DNA of 64,000 nt from Dipteronia dyeriana (Eukaryota; Streptophyta; Magnoliopsida; Sapindales; Sapindaceae): the NCBI GenBank assembly GCA_032871835.1, contig CM065297.1, forward strand, positions 16,971,098-17,035,097, in the 5' to 3' direction. This document shows, piece after piece, positions 23,491 through 35,122 of the stretch. The notes below the pieces were generated by a model, which saw nothing but the letters and a program-made list of their open reading frames with translations, had not been told where the DNA came from and did not search any database. The position numbers and the translations under genes are program-made. Every line of letters begins with the position of its first letter. Positions within the stretch are counted from its first letter, which is position 1.

Positions 23491-25122
23491 CAACAAAATA
23501 AGGGGTTGGGATAGTCAAGGGACCCCAAGAGATGACCCGAAGAGCAAATCTGTCAGTATACAAAGACAAGCATGATAAGTATGCACCATAATGCAGCCAA
23601 ATCAGTGTAAAGAATCCTTGTCCTTCGAACTGGATCCAAGGGAGGGCTCGAATGATTACAAGACAGAATTGATTGAAATGCTACTCGAAGAAGACAAGCC
23701 GGACAAGAAAATTAGGATTGGGGCCAACTTGGAAGGAAAAGTCAAGCGAGACTTGACCAATCTGCTTAGAGAGTACAGAGATGTATTCGCCTGGAGTCAC
23801 GAAGATATGATCTGGATAGATGCCCGAGTAATATCCCACCACCTCGCAGTTAGCCCGAATGCCAAACCGGTAATGCAAAAGAGAATATCGTTCAATCCTG
23901 AAAGAAGTCAAGCAATCAAACAAGAGGTGGAAAAGCTACTAGTGACTGGATCAATTAGAGAAGTCAGCTACCCTCAGTGGGTCGCCAACGTAGTCCTCGT
24001 CCAGAAGAAAAATGGACAATGGAGGATGTGCGTAGATTTCAAGGATCTAAACAAGGCATGTCCAAAGGATGGCTTCCCACTCCCAAGAATAGATCAGCTG
24101 GTGGATGCAACAGCAGGTCATGAACTGCTCAGCTTCATGGACGCTTACTCGAGATACAATCAGATCCGGATGAACAAAGCTGATGAAGAAAAAAAAGCTT
24201 TCACAACGGATCAGGGTTTATATTGCTACACAGTAATGCCCTTCGGTTTAAAAAATGCAGGAGCTATGTACCAAAGGTTGGTCAACAAAATCTTCACTCG
24301 GCAAATAGGAAGGAACATGAAGGTATACATTGATGACATGCTGACTAAAAGTGTCTCAGTAGATGAGCATGCCCGCGACTTCTGAGAGACATTTGATGTT
24401 TTGAGAAGATACCAGATGAAATTAAACCCAAACAAATGTTTACTCGGAGTCCATTCAGGAAGATTCTTGGGTTTTCAAGTCCATCAAAGAGGAATCGAAG
24501 TTAATCCAGAGAAGATCCAGGCTTTGCAAGAAATGACCTCACCTAAAACATTAAAAGAGGTACAACGCTTAACAGGGTGTTTAGCCTCCTTAGGAAGATT
24601 CATCTCAAGGGCTACAGACAGGTGCGCACCTTTCTTCAAGATAATCAAAAAGGGGAAAGGCCTGGAGTGGAATAAAGAGTGTGAGCAGGCATTCTTAAAA
24701 ATAAAAGAGTACTTGGGGCAAGCTCCCATCCTCTCAAAACCGTAAAAAGGGGAAATACTTCAGCTGTATCTGTCAATAACCGAGCTTGCAGCAAGTTCAG
24801 TCTTAGTTAGAACAGAAGATGGAGTCAGAAACCAGTGTATTATACTAGCAAGGCACTCGTACCGGCCGAGACCAGGTACTCACAGGCAGAGAAGATAGCC
24901 TTATCATTGGTTTCAGTAGCAAAAAAACTGAGACCATATTTCCAGGCCCATACGATCCAGGTTCTCACCAATTGCCCATTAAGACAAATCTTACAAAAAC
25001 CAGAGATATCAGAAAGACTTACTAAATGGGCAATCGAGTTAAGTGAATTCGATATTCATTATGTCCCCAGAACCTCTATCAAAGGACAAGCGGTGGCAGA
25101 CTTCATAGCCGAGTTCACATAA
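23463..25122 (+). pseudogene. Tat reverse transcriptase and RNase H
   Basis: RT landmarks are in order: 'VFAWSHEDM', 'WRMCVDFKDLNKACPKD', 'FMDAYSRYNQI', 'VMPFGLKNA' and the catalytic Y-I-D-D-M at 24326-24340. A TGA at 24383 replaces a likely CGA. The connection and RNase H follow ('LTGCLASLGRF', 'YYTSKALVPAETRY', 'FQAHTIQVLTN'), with a frameshift near 24830 and a stop at 24743. 'YDD' with Met after it and the 'NKACPKD' box are typical of the Tat lineage. Confidence 0.92.
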
Positions 25123-25137
25123 CCAAACCTGGAAGCA

Positions 25138-25533
25138 AAAAGACTGTTGGATAAAAGTTTCCCATGGAAACTATATGTTGATGGTTCTTCAAACACTCAT
25201 GGCAGCGGGGCAGGGATCGTAGTTCGCACCCCAGAAGGAGATGATGTTTAATGTGCCATGAGATTTGATTTCAAAGCAACCAATAATCAAACCGAATACG
25301 AGGCATTGTTAGCTGGACTAAGAGTCTGCATAGCTCTTGGGGCAGATGAAGTTGAGATATTCAGAGATTCACAGGTAGTTGTCAACCAGGTTATGAACGA
25401 GTACCAGGCCAAAGATGAAGGAATGATTGCCTACCGTGACATCGCAAAATAGCTCTTTCAAAAATTTAAAGAATACAAGATCTCTCAGATCCCCAGAGAA
25501 TAAAATGAAAAGGCGGACGCTTTATCTAAATTA
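25138..25533 (+). pseudogene. Additional archaeal-type RNase H of Tat element
   Basis: A second RNase H lies between the usual RNase H and integrase. Visible catalytic motifs are Y-V-D-G-S-S, T-E-Y-E-A-L, R-D-S-Q-V-V and K-A-D-A-L-S-K. This dual RNase H arrangement is characteristic of plant Tat (Ogre/Retand/Grande-like) elements. Stops at 25249 (TAA), 25450 (TAG) and 25501 (TAA) break it. Confidence 0.88.
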
Positions 25534-26888
25534 GTGTCAGCAACAACCTCAATCAGACCAAAGACCATTCCAGTTGCACACCTCTTTAAACCGAGTACAG
25601 CTGAACCTAAGCATTTGGAAATTTTAGAAATCCGAACACCGCAAGACGGTTGGATGGTCCAGCTAAGAAGGTTCCTGGAAGAAGGCATGCTCCCGAAAGA
25701 TCCGGTATTAGAAAAGCGCATCAGGTATCGATCGGCTAGATATACCATGATCGGAGGAGAATTATACAGAAGGGGGTTCTCCCGAGCTCTCCAGAGATGT
25801 GTACCGGAGGAAGATGCACATCGAATACTTCAAGAGATCCACGGAGGGGATTACAGAAACCACACTGGAGGTAGAAGCCTGGCGCATAAGGTACTCAGAC
25901 AAGGCTATTACTGGCCTACGCTTTTCTCAGATGCACAGCAGTGGTCAGAAAGTTGCAATACCTGTCAAAGGATTGCTAACGATATCCGACAACCTCCAAA
26001 AAACTCAGAAACCTCACTGCTCCATGGCCATTCGCCATGTGGGGCCTAGACTTGATCGGTCCAATGCTAGCTGGGACAGGGGGTAGAGCAAAGCATGCCA
26101 TAGTAGTTGTCGATTATTTCACAAAATGGGCAGAAGCTGAAGCGCTGGTGCATATCACGGAAGCCAACACCATAAATTTTGTAAAGAAAAACATACTTTA
26201 TAGGTTTGGAGTTCCGGACACTATAATCACCGACAATGGCACTCAGTTTAATAACCAAAAGTTCAGACAGTTGTGCGAGAAGTATCATATTGCTAACTAC
26301 TATGCGACACCAGCTAACCCTCAAACAAACGGGCAAGTAGAAGCGGTAAATAAAATTATCAAGTACACCATTAAAGCAAAGTTAGATGACAAAAAAGGAA
26401 GCTGGGTTAAAAAGCTTCCTGAAGTATTATGGGCATATCGGAAGACAGCAAGGACTTCAACAGGAGAAACTCCGTTCACACTAGCGTTCGGAACAGAAGC
26501 TGTCATCCCCATAGAAACATCGTATGCATCCCCACGGGTCAGGCTATACGATGAAGAACAGAATGTTGATACGCTACTACAAATTTTGGATGAGCTATAA
26601 CAAAAAAGGGAAAAGTCCAGAATAAGAAATACAGCATATCAACAAAGAGTGGCTCGCTACTACCATTCTCGTGTTTGGATCAGAAAATTCCAGCTAGGAG
26701 ACCTGGTGCTTAGGAAGGTGTCGTTGAACACAAAAAACAGAGCCGCAGGATCCCTGGCTGACAAATGGGAAGGTCCATACAAGATCGAGGGGATAGCTGG
26801 CCATAGAGCCTATTGGATTGCTCGACCCAATGGAGGGGTGTTACCCCGACCATGCAATGCCCAATATCTGAAGATTTTCTATCCTTAA
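25534..26888 (+). pseudogene. Tat integrase
   Basis: An HHCC-like zinc region is visible at about 25840-25980 ('HGGDYRNHTGG', 'QGYYWPT', 'CNTCQRI'). After a frameshift near 26040 comes the catalytic core with Asp in 'VVVDYFTKWAEAEAL', Asp in 'IITDNGTQF' and Glu in 'NGQVEAVNK'. A TAA at 26598 (likely CAA) precedes the C-terminal part ending 'NAQYLKIFYP' and TAA at 26886. No chromodomain is seen, as expected outside chromoviruses. Confidence 0.92.
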
Positions 26889-27439
26889 TATATATATATA
26901 TATTTATATTAAATATTCTATTCTTTTATTGGTAGGATAAATATAAAATTCTAATTTAAATCTGTCGATTTTTTACAGTAATAAATAAAATTACTCGAAA
27001 TTTCCGAAAGGATAGCATCTAGTTCGGGATTTTCAAAAAAGGGATATGATAATAAGATCATATGGAAGCAGAGCATGATAATAAGAACATGCAAATAGAA
27101 TTCTCGGGACCATCAAATCCCGAATGGGTGAAAAACTCGTAGGAGCATGCCAGCCGAGCAGGGTCAAAATGACCTCGTGAAAAGGCAAACCCGATGCACC
27201 AGACTTTGAAAAAATGCTCGGGACGCTATCGGGAGAAATTCCGGTGAAATGCGTAGCTGTGTTGAAGCATCTTTTAAAAAAAGAGCTCAACGATTAGGCA
27301 AACCCTTATGCAAAAAAAGTAGGGAGACGTCATTGGTATTGCGTAAGGACTCGAACGTATGATCATGGTGAGCCTTGATGTAACATTCGGGTAGCAACCG
27401 GGTATGAAACACAAGTGAAAAACTTCTGTCTCAAGATGA

Positions 27440-27905
27440 CTCAGTTAACAATAAAGAAGCCGGTTTAATAAGATACTTGAAAATTGAAGTCATTCGGGTA
27501 ACAATTGATTTAATAAAATACTCGGTTAAGTTACCCGAACAATAAAGAAGCCAGTTTAATAAGATACTTGGCAATTGAAGTCATTCGGGTAACTCCCGAA
27601 TAACTTCAATTGCCAAGTATCTTATTAAACTGGCTTCTTCGATGTTCAGATAATTTAACCGAGTTTCTTATTAAACCGGTTGTTACCCGAATAACTTCAA
27701 TTGCCAAGTATCTTATTAAACTGGATTCTTCGTTGTTTGGGTAACTTAACCGAGTATCTTATTAAACCGGTTTAATAAGATACTCGGTTAAGTTACCCGA
27801 ACATCAAAGAAGCCAGTTAAATAAAATACTTGGCAATTGAAGTTATTCGGGTAACAACCGGTTTAATAAGATACTCGGTTAAGTTACCCGACCATCAGCC
27901 AGTTT
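27440..27905. repeat. Compound palindrome between pol and antisense gene
   Basis: Blocks of about 75 bp containing CTCGGTTAAGTTACCCGA, AAGAAGCCAGTTTAATAAGA and TTGGCAATTGAAG occur forward (about 27440-27595), inverted (about 27596-27765) and forward again (about 27766-27905). Symmetry centres are near 27597 (GGGTAACTCCCGAAT) and 27769 (TTAAACCGGTTTAA). Arms of about 150 bp can form very long hairpins in either transcript. It sits exactly between two converging genes. Confidence 0.9.
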
Positions 27906-28178
27906 AATACAACACTCAACAATAATCAGCAAAAAATAGACCAAAACCATTCAACTCAGAATAAAATTGAATTTTATTGCTCCTAAAATAATGGTTACAA
28001 TTCAAATAATGGTTTTACAAGTAAAAACTAAAGAATCAAAATTTTCTGCAAATTTACAAAATCAAGGTTGCAAGGACTTTGAGCCTTTGCCAATACTCGG
28101 ATATGGCACCATCTCGTACTCACGAAGCAGGCTCTCATTAGATGGCCAAGTAATATCATCGATAGTATCATCCCTCCA

Positions 28179-31050
28179 CTAGCTATAATCTTCACCCGGG
28201 ACTGGCCTGACATCCGGGACTACACCCTCAACCGACTCTTTACTTGGGTAAAAGGTCGAGAGAGAATGCTCGGACGGAATCTCTAAATGCATAGGATGGG
28301 GCTCTTTGTCTTGACTACAACAGTAGGCTCTCCATTCCTTCATCTGAATCCGAAGAGATTCCAAGGATCGGTCCACATGGTGTTTGATTGACAACTCCCA
28401 CTTAGCACGGGCCTTCTCGGTCGCCCTATTCTTGACTTTGAAGAACTCACCGACCGAAACTAGCCCACGTTGAAATTCCAGAAGGAGTAGGGCGTCATAA
28501 GCAGAGGATCTTTTAAAAAGATCCACCCCTTGAACTTCCAGTTCCAACCTGGCCTCTCGGAAAAGGGATTCAACTATCAGCACTTGGCGTTCCAAATCTT
28601 CAATTTTTTGGTCATACACCGACTTCGCCTGCTCCACATCCTGCTCGGCCTTAAGCATGGATTCTTCAGCAGATTAAAGATGATTTTAAAGCGATGCAAC
28701 CTTCTCCGCTGCCAGAGATACCTTGTCCTCGGCTTCAACCTGCTTCGCCAGGTAGTGGTCAGCAAATATCTGTACAGAGCCGACCTCCTGCTAATAAGCC
28801 TGCTCAGCTCGAGCACGACCTTCTTCACTCGCCTTCAGCTGAGCCTTCAGACGCCTAATCCGATCAGCTTGACATTGCTGCTTCTGAACAAGCTAAGCAA
28901 ATTCGGCTACCATCTCTAAAAGAATATACTTAGAAATCCGACAGAATCAAAACAATAAAGGAGTCAGAATTAATTGAGTTAGAATTAACTGAGTTAGATT
29001 TAACTTACATAAGATGCGTCGTTGAAAACATTTTGGAGACGTTCGGTCAGTGAACCATCTCTAAAACTGCTCCAGCGGTCTTCCCCGATATAAGCCCGAC
29101 CGGAGGACATCTCCTGTAGTATATCCTGTAGAGAAAGGAATAAAGGAACCCCCGAGGGTTCAGCTCCCAGATTTCCAAACTCGGGGGCAGGAGAGTTCGG
29201 CTCTAAGGATGGAGAAGGTACCCCCGAAGGTTCAGCCACCATATCTCCAACTTCGGGGGTAGAAAAAGCCCTACTCGGTTCTGAAGTTCCTGCATCTACT
29301 GATGCTCCAGCACCAACACTCGGGGCAATCTCATCCGTAATATCTTCGTCGCTAGAGTCAATGAATGAGACTACCAGAGGAACTTTGAGAGGACGAGACA
29401 GCGAACTGACTGCCTTTCGCTTCTTACCCCGAGAACGGTGGAAGTTAAGATCAACAGCATGATCTTCTAACGGATAGTCCCGAAAAGACTCAAAGAAATG
29501 GGCACCGGCGGGCACTTGATCCGTCAAGACGTTACCACTATCGCCAGCTTCAAACCGTCCAACAGGCTCTTCACCTGGATCCTCATACTGCCTCTCCCTA
29601 TTTTCAGGCAGTTGGGTGTCAGTCGGCTCACCTTGGCCACTTCGACTAGTGAAATCTTGAGTAGAAGGCTGAGCACCCTGATCAAAGCACTCGGGAATTT
29701 TCTCAGCGATATCAGTTTCTTCATCAGGCTCGGGTGGAACAATACCCTCATCGCTCTGACGGGAAGCTTCCTTTCTACTCGCTTGTAGAATCGCCTTCAC
29801 CTGGCGAGCCTGAAGATCGCTGACAACGTCCGTATCGAACACTAAAAAAAAAATTAGAAAAGAAAATGGAAAAGTAGAGAAATACAATAGAGGGCGTCGG
29901 GTTACTTACAACGCCTGGGATGGCCCGAAATCTGTTTGAAAAAACCAAGCTTTATCAAATCATCCTCTTTGAAAAGATAGCTCTTGCTCCTCTTTTCCAG
30001 AGTACGAACAGCTGCCCGAGTCAGCCTCTTCACCTCTGAGTCGCTATAGTCAATTGTTTTCTTGTTCCACACTTTGGGGGAACAGAAGAAGCAGGGAACA
30101 CTCAACACCATGTGGGAATTCCCAGATCGAACAGTGACGTCGAGCCCGATAGTCCCTCCAATAAAAAACCAACTGTTCCTCCAGAACTTGTTGGATGTGG
30201 GGAATCCCCATATAAAGCCCTTCTTTTTCGGGTCATCAGAAACATCGACCCCCCGATTCACCTTCGCTTCTTTGGGGACCCAACCGTCAGAAGGAGTAGA
30301 CGCAAGAAAATAGGTTCCCGTTCTGCTAACCTGCCTCGGCGTAAATAAGTGCCTGATTTCATTCGGGGAAGGCGGCGAAAGGTTCATTCGACTGAACATG
30401 TGCCATATACACATCAACGCTTTGTAGCTATTCGGGGCCAACTGAGCTGGGGCTATCCCTGCCTCAGCCAAAAACCAGGCAATAAAAAGCTGAAGGGGAA
30501 GTGTGACGCCGCAGCAAAGCATCGATCCGTAAATCGCGACCATGCCCTCAGGAGGATTCCATACGGCTCTATCCCCCGTAGGAACCAAAGTGACTGAGTT
30601 GGGCAAGTCGAATCGGGAGCTGTATTTTTCTATCTCAACTGGCCCGACCACGTTCGGCTCAGTATCAAAGCCACTCGGGCGAGTGTCAGAAAACAAAAGA
30701 CGAGACGCCCTGTATACTTCATCAACGTCGCCCTCGTTAACAGTCTGTTCCCTGGTCTGAACGTTGCTCGAGCCGTACTTGTATACCTTACTTTTGCTCT
30801 AATGTTTATCCATCCTTCGAGAAGATACCCTGTGATCAGAAATATCAGAATCAGAACTAGATGGAGAACTCGATACAGGGCTGAAAGTGACGTCAGGGTG
30901 AAGCCCAGAAATATCAACCTCTAAAAATGGAGGTTCATCTATTGGGATATCCCCCAGTAATCGTTTAATGCAAGATACTAACTGGAAATCCCCACGCTCT
31001 AATGCATCAAAAGCGATTTTAAAGAGACGATAGCGGAAAGATGGTCCCAT
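28179..31050 (-). pseudogene. Spliced antisense gene of Tat element: Transposase_28 domain plus coiled coil
   Basis: Start is the ATG at 31050. Exon 1 (31050-29910) encodes a Ser-rich N-terminus, then the Transposase_28-type domain ('VWNPPEGMVAIYGSM', 'GIAPAQLAPNSYKALM', 'YFLASTPSDGWVPK', 'SNKFWRNSWFFIGG'). It has one in-frame TAG at 30799-30801, followed by 34 open codons before the next Met. Intron 1 is 29909-29842 (GTAAGT ... TTTTTAG), intron 2 is 29008-28914 (GTAAGT ... TAGAG). Exon 2 is acidic and Pro/Ser-rich with a basic 'RGKKRKAV' (possible nuclear signal). Exon 3 (28913-28179) is a coiled coil broken by two TAG and two TAA at Gln-like positions. Function unknown. It runs opposite to pol and starts about 490 bp inside the 3' LTR. 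Confidence 0.85.
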
Positions 31051-31529
31051 TAAAACTAACCTTGAATTGAGACTGATGCAAGATCTTCAAGCGAAGAATC
31101 GTGAATTTCTGGATAAAGAAATCTGAGTTTAAAGAGATATCTGCTGAATTTTTTAGAATAAACCAACAATGTCTCTCAGTGAAGAATTTAAAGATGAGAC
31201 CGCACGAAACCCTAGGATTTCAAAGCGGGAAAATTTTTTATGACGAAACTCGATGACGTAGGAGGCGTTTGGGGAAACGCAAAATTAATTTCTCATAAAT
31301 GTTATTGAAAAACGAAGAGACGAGGGACGCGTGTCAAGACAGGAAATAGCCCTCAACTGTCAAAACTTTAAAACGTCGTTATCATGTAAGATCTTACGTG
31401 ATAAAGCAAATCGAAATTACAGAGTCACCATTAACACGCGTCATTATGACAAGACGGCTATTCTGACGAAAGAAAATCAAGATGATTAAAATACTCTTGC
31501 CCGAAATAAAATCTTCTCGGTAAAAATAT

Positions 31530-31542
31530 TTTAAGGGGGTAT
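31530..31542 (+). promoter_or_regulatory. Polypurine tract of Tat element
   Basis: TTTAAGGGGGTAT directly abuts the TG of the 3' LTR. The older Tat element shows the matching TTAAGGGGTAT in reverse at 18226. Confidence 0.8.
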
Positions 31543-32414
31543 TGTTGTATGTAAATTTTACCAAGCATACACGTCATTGACAGGAAGGAAAAAATAGCCA
31601 GGTGGATGCCCAAATGGGCATCCGGGAAATATCCTATAAGGCATCATTAAAGAGAAGAAAGCCCAAATAAGTATATACTGAATAAAACCTACTCGGGATC
31701 AGCTAACAGCACTCGGGATTGGTTAAATAACACTTCCACTCGGGCTCAAACGGTATTACTCGGGACTATCAGGTATTATTCTTACTCGAAAATAAATACG
31801 ACCCGAGTAAGAACTTGGTGCTTATTTCATACGGATTGTCATTAAATACGTGACTATATCCATCAAGAAGGAATCCCGAATGACATAGAGTATAAAATTA
31901 GAAGAGTCCTCAATCAGTAAATAACTTGATTTCTTTACGAAGACTACATTCTTATAAGGAAACAAGTCCAAATTGAACTGCACTACTAGGATCCCACTCG
32001 ATTTCCATGAGACTCCGAAATAGGAAAGAGACAAATTGACCTCAAGAAAGTAACCGAATCACAATTAAATACAAAGATCCTGTATTACTTGTACAAGGCA
32101 GATTAGGGTTCTATAAGCATATAAATAGACCTATAATCTCGTCCAGAAAAAATATAGACAATATAACATACAACAATCACAGTAAATACAGAGAGAAAAA
32201 AGAGAGATCGAGAGCTTGTAAAACATCTTATTCTCTTAATGGATTTTGGCTTGGTTGATCTTTCAACCATCCGTGGATGTTTCTCAGGCCGTCGGAGTTT
32301 TACCACGTAAAATTTTTCTTTGCTACTCTCTCTGCATCTCTTTCTCTTTGATTCAATAGCCAAAATCCAGTTCTTGTTGGCTTTTCTGGCATAATCCATA
32401 AATCGACGTCAACA
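31543..32414 (+). repeat. 3' LTR of Tat element
   Basis: 872 bp, same ends as 20319-21192, followed by TATAT. It keeps the ACTCGGG array except that one copy reads ACTCGAA. Confidence 0.95.
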
Positions 32415-33644
32415 TATATAATATGTAGCAAGCTCTTTCATGTTTTCAAATGTTTATATGACATATTTATGTTTCAAATTATCGAACTACTGTTTCTAAT
32501 CTCTCTACCATTTTATACTTTATCGTATTTTGTTAAGGATTTTACCGATTTTAAGTAAGGTTGCTTTTATAAGTATTTGGTATTAATGACATTGAACTAA
32601 ATTCCTTACTTACATATTTTGAATACAATTTGACTATTGTTATTTATACTGAAATAGTTCTACTGGGAATTCTATTGTTATCTATACCGAGTACCGACAT
32701 GCTATTGATTTCAAATATATATGAATTTGTAAAATATTTTTGGCTCATTGTTTCGTAGTTACCGTTATTGTTTTTGGTCTAACTGGGATATTGTGTGCAC
32801 ACATACTGTAGCCGCGTCACTCGGGTAATTATAACATACTGTTATTGTCACGTCACATGGGTATTTGTGACATACTATTATTGCCGCGTCACACGGGTAC
32901 TTGTGACACTACGAGACATGAGCTTACCGCTTTCTAAAACTGATTAATGCATACCGTTTATACTGTAAAATAATTTATTTACCGTTTTATAAGGTGAATG
33001 ATCTGTACCGTTTACTTACGTAAAAATATAGTGTTTTAACTTAGGATTAATAGATGATCTTTTGGTTTAATATTATATTTCCTCTTTAATGAAATGATTT
33101 ATGATTTAAGAATATCATTGAAGATGTTTTGAAATATTGCTTCAACCGTTTTAATGACATTAAGTATATACATTGTATTAAAATGTTAATTCATGTTTTA
33201 TAATGCGTTTTATTATTTAAATTCCCTAGAATGTTTATTATCAAGATTTTAGAGGTAAAGGTTTTACAAAGGCTATTTTATTTTTACATGTTATGCATGA
33301 ATTTACTTACCGATTTGACGGCTCATCCTTCGTCACCACCATTTTGCAGATTGAGTTTTCGTTCATAGACGTGATGGAGATTACATTAGCTTATTGGATA
33401 TATGTATTGCCCAGAAGAATTTGATTCTTTGTGTGTATGTATTGTAAGTGTCCGTATTAGATAATATTGTAATTAAGTTAGACTCTAGAGATTTTAGTGA
33501 AATGAATGGTATCACATATACATGTTGAAATTTGTGAATACATTATTGATGATATAAGTTGTGACTATTGTAAATTAAGGTTTTTGTAAGGTCCGGATCA
33601 CGTAGCATCCCGATCCGTTGGGTCACGGATTTGGGGGTGTTACA

Positions 33645-33984
33645 ACTTAGAACGGTACCGCGGTTCCCAGGGTCAAGCTACTGGGCAACCCCGCAGAAGC
33701 GAGGAAAGGTGAAGCCGGACATGATCTCGTCATGCCCTGGGAACACCCAGGTGAAGCCAAACATGATCAAATTGAGCTCTTCACTCCAAAATAAAGACCC
33801 AAGGCAAGCCCGATACATGACGACTCAAGCTCCCCGAGATCATCATTATTTATCATTTTCACCATTAAATATACAAACCTAGTACCAAAGATATCAACCC
33901 CGACCACCTCCTCTGTGGAAGTGGTCTCGAGGGTGCTAACTGAAATTCCTCACCCTGAGTGAATTTTCGGTTAACAAATTCTTA
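33645..33984. other. Displaced flank of the inverted repeat
   Basis: Starts with the second ACTTA of the solo-LTR duplication. It continues the sequence interrupted at 18788; a GCAGAAGCGAGGAAA block matches the inverse of 10070-10086. The junction with the copia-like LTR to the right is not resolved. Confidence 0.45.
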
Positions 33985-35122
33985 ATTATTAAAATAATTC
34001 AATTATTAATATACTAATCAAATAATCTTATTATTTAAATAGTCCCCTAAATGTACTCGTGTCACTTTTGTAACAGAATTTATTAGACTATTTAATTAAT
34101 TTAATCGTGACCCTTGTTATCAATAATCATAAAGGGCTAGTAAGGGGACATAATGGACCCACATTTTTTAGCTCCAATAATACTTAGAAATATTAATTAA
34201 ACTCTACAATTAATATTCCATGATTATTAACCTTGGAGTTACTCCACTAAAAACCCGAGGCTGAAACTGCAGATATCAGTGTTTATCGATATAGCTATTA
34301 CATATGGTATAATCCTCTATGAGTAGTTCATAATTAGAGTCAGGTCATACAATCTGTTATTCCTCTCTAATTATACATTTTCCCATAAGTACCATTGATT
34401 CTCTAATGAACAATTATACCCTTTCATCTATTACAGAAGAAGGAGAACGATCTTAATTGTTCAAGCCCCGAATCAACCCTTAAGGTAACTACTTCTTTAC
34501 TTCTCGCAAGAAGGAGTGAATTTCTTTATTGTGTGTGAACTTTCCCAGCCACAAGCTAAATTGTGACTCCAAGCTATCGAGCTATTGATCGGGAATATTA
34601 CTCCGATCTCAGCCACGGTATGTCAAAAGCCACAATCCAACCTGAAAGAGTCAGTAAGACACTCAATATTATGATTACCCATATACAACCATCATATGTC
34701 GATATATATGAATCTCTTTATTTAACGGATCTTGGTGAGAGATTCTATATATCATGGCCCTGTCCTATATGTTTTCATCATATATGGTGCCTCTATTCCA
34801 ACGTCACTACATAAGCAGTCTAGAATAAGACCATCATATATTACGGAATGAACCACAACTGTAAATTAACCACATATAAAGTTTCCAACTTTATTTGCTC
34901 TCTATGAACTTTTTAGATTGCACACCTCAAATAGAATCTTTTTGTATATGACACTCATATACTCAGCTTGAGATTACATCTTGCAATCTTGAATATTTTA
35001 CACATATGATATAAACAGATGCATGTTAATAAAATAATATTTATAGAATGAAAAACTAACTTCTTTTATTCATGTTTTTATAACACTTATATATTACAAG
35101 CTTTATGGCATAAACACCCACA
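33985..35122 (-). repeat. Copia-type LTR (partial), inserted in the antisense exon
   Basis: It aligns with 39790-40994: shared words include GACCCTTGTTA, GGGCTAG.AAGGGGAC, CACTAAAAACCCGA, CAAGCCCCGAA and GATCTTGGTGAGAGATTC. Read on the minus strand it starts TGTGGGTGTTTATGCC. The left boundary is unclear; the LTR might extend through 33645 to about 18690, which I could not prove. Its right end abuts the remnant of the old Tat antisense exon 2. Confidence 0.7.

Larger units (their letters stand above)
20319..32414 (+). mobile_element. Ty3/gypsy Tat-type element, complete but decayed
   Basis: The LTRs are 20319-21192 and 31543-32414 and a perfect TATAT target duplication lies at 20314-20318 and 32415-32419. 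The order is PBS, gag, protease, RT, RNase H, archaeal-type RNase H, integrase, a compound palindrome, a spliced antisense gene, PPT, LTR. I count about 40 substitutions between LTRs (roughly 95-96% identity), so it is much younger than its host element. Frameshifts and stops make it non-coding now. Confidence 0.95.
18789..33644 (+). mobile_element. Solo LTR (about 2.75 kb) split by a Tat element
   Basis: The outer ends are TGTAATATCCC (18789) and GGGTGTTACA (ending 33644), a near-perfect inverted terminal pair typical of plant gypsy LTRs. The flanking 5 bp are ACTTA on both sides (18784-18788 and 33645-33649). Removing the inner Tat element (20319-32414 plus one TATAT) leaves about 2755 bp of continuous non-coding LTR. 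No internal retrotransposon domain belongs to it. Short GTCACxxGGGTAxTTGTGAC-like units repeat about three times near 32806-32910. Confidence 0.88.

Noticed and set aside
27440..27905. CRISPR-like array
   Set aside because: Repeats alternate in orientation and adjoin each other without unique spacers; this is a plant retrotransposon palindrome.
28530..30760. Plus-strand ORFs across the antisense gene
   Set aside because: No motif or codon signal; the minus strand shows domain, introns and coiled coil.
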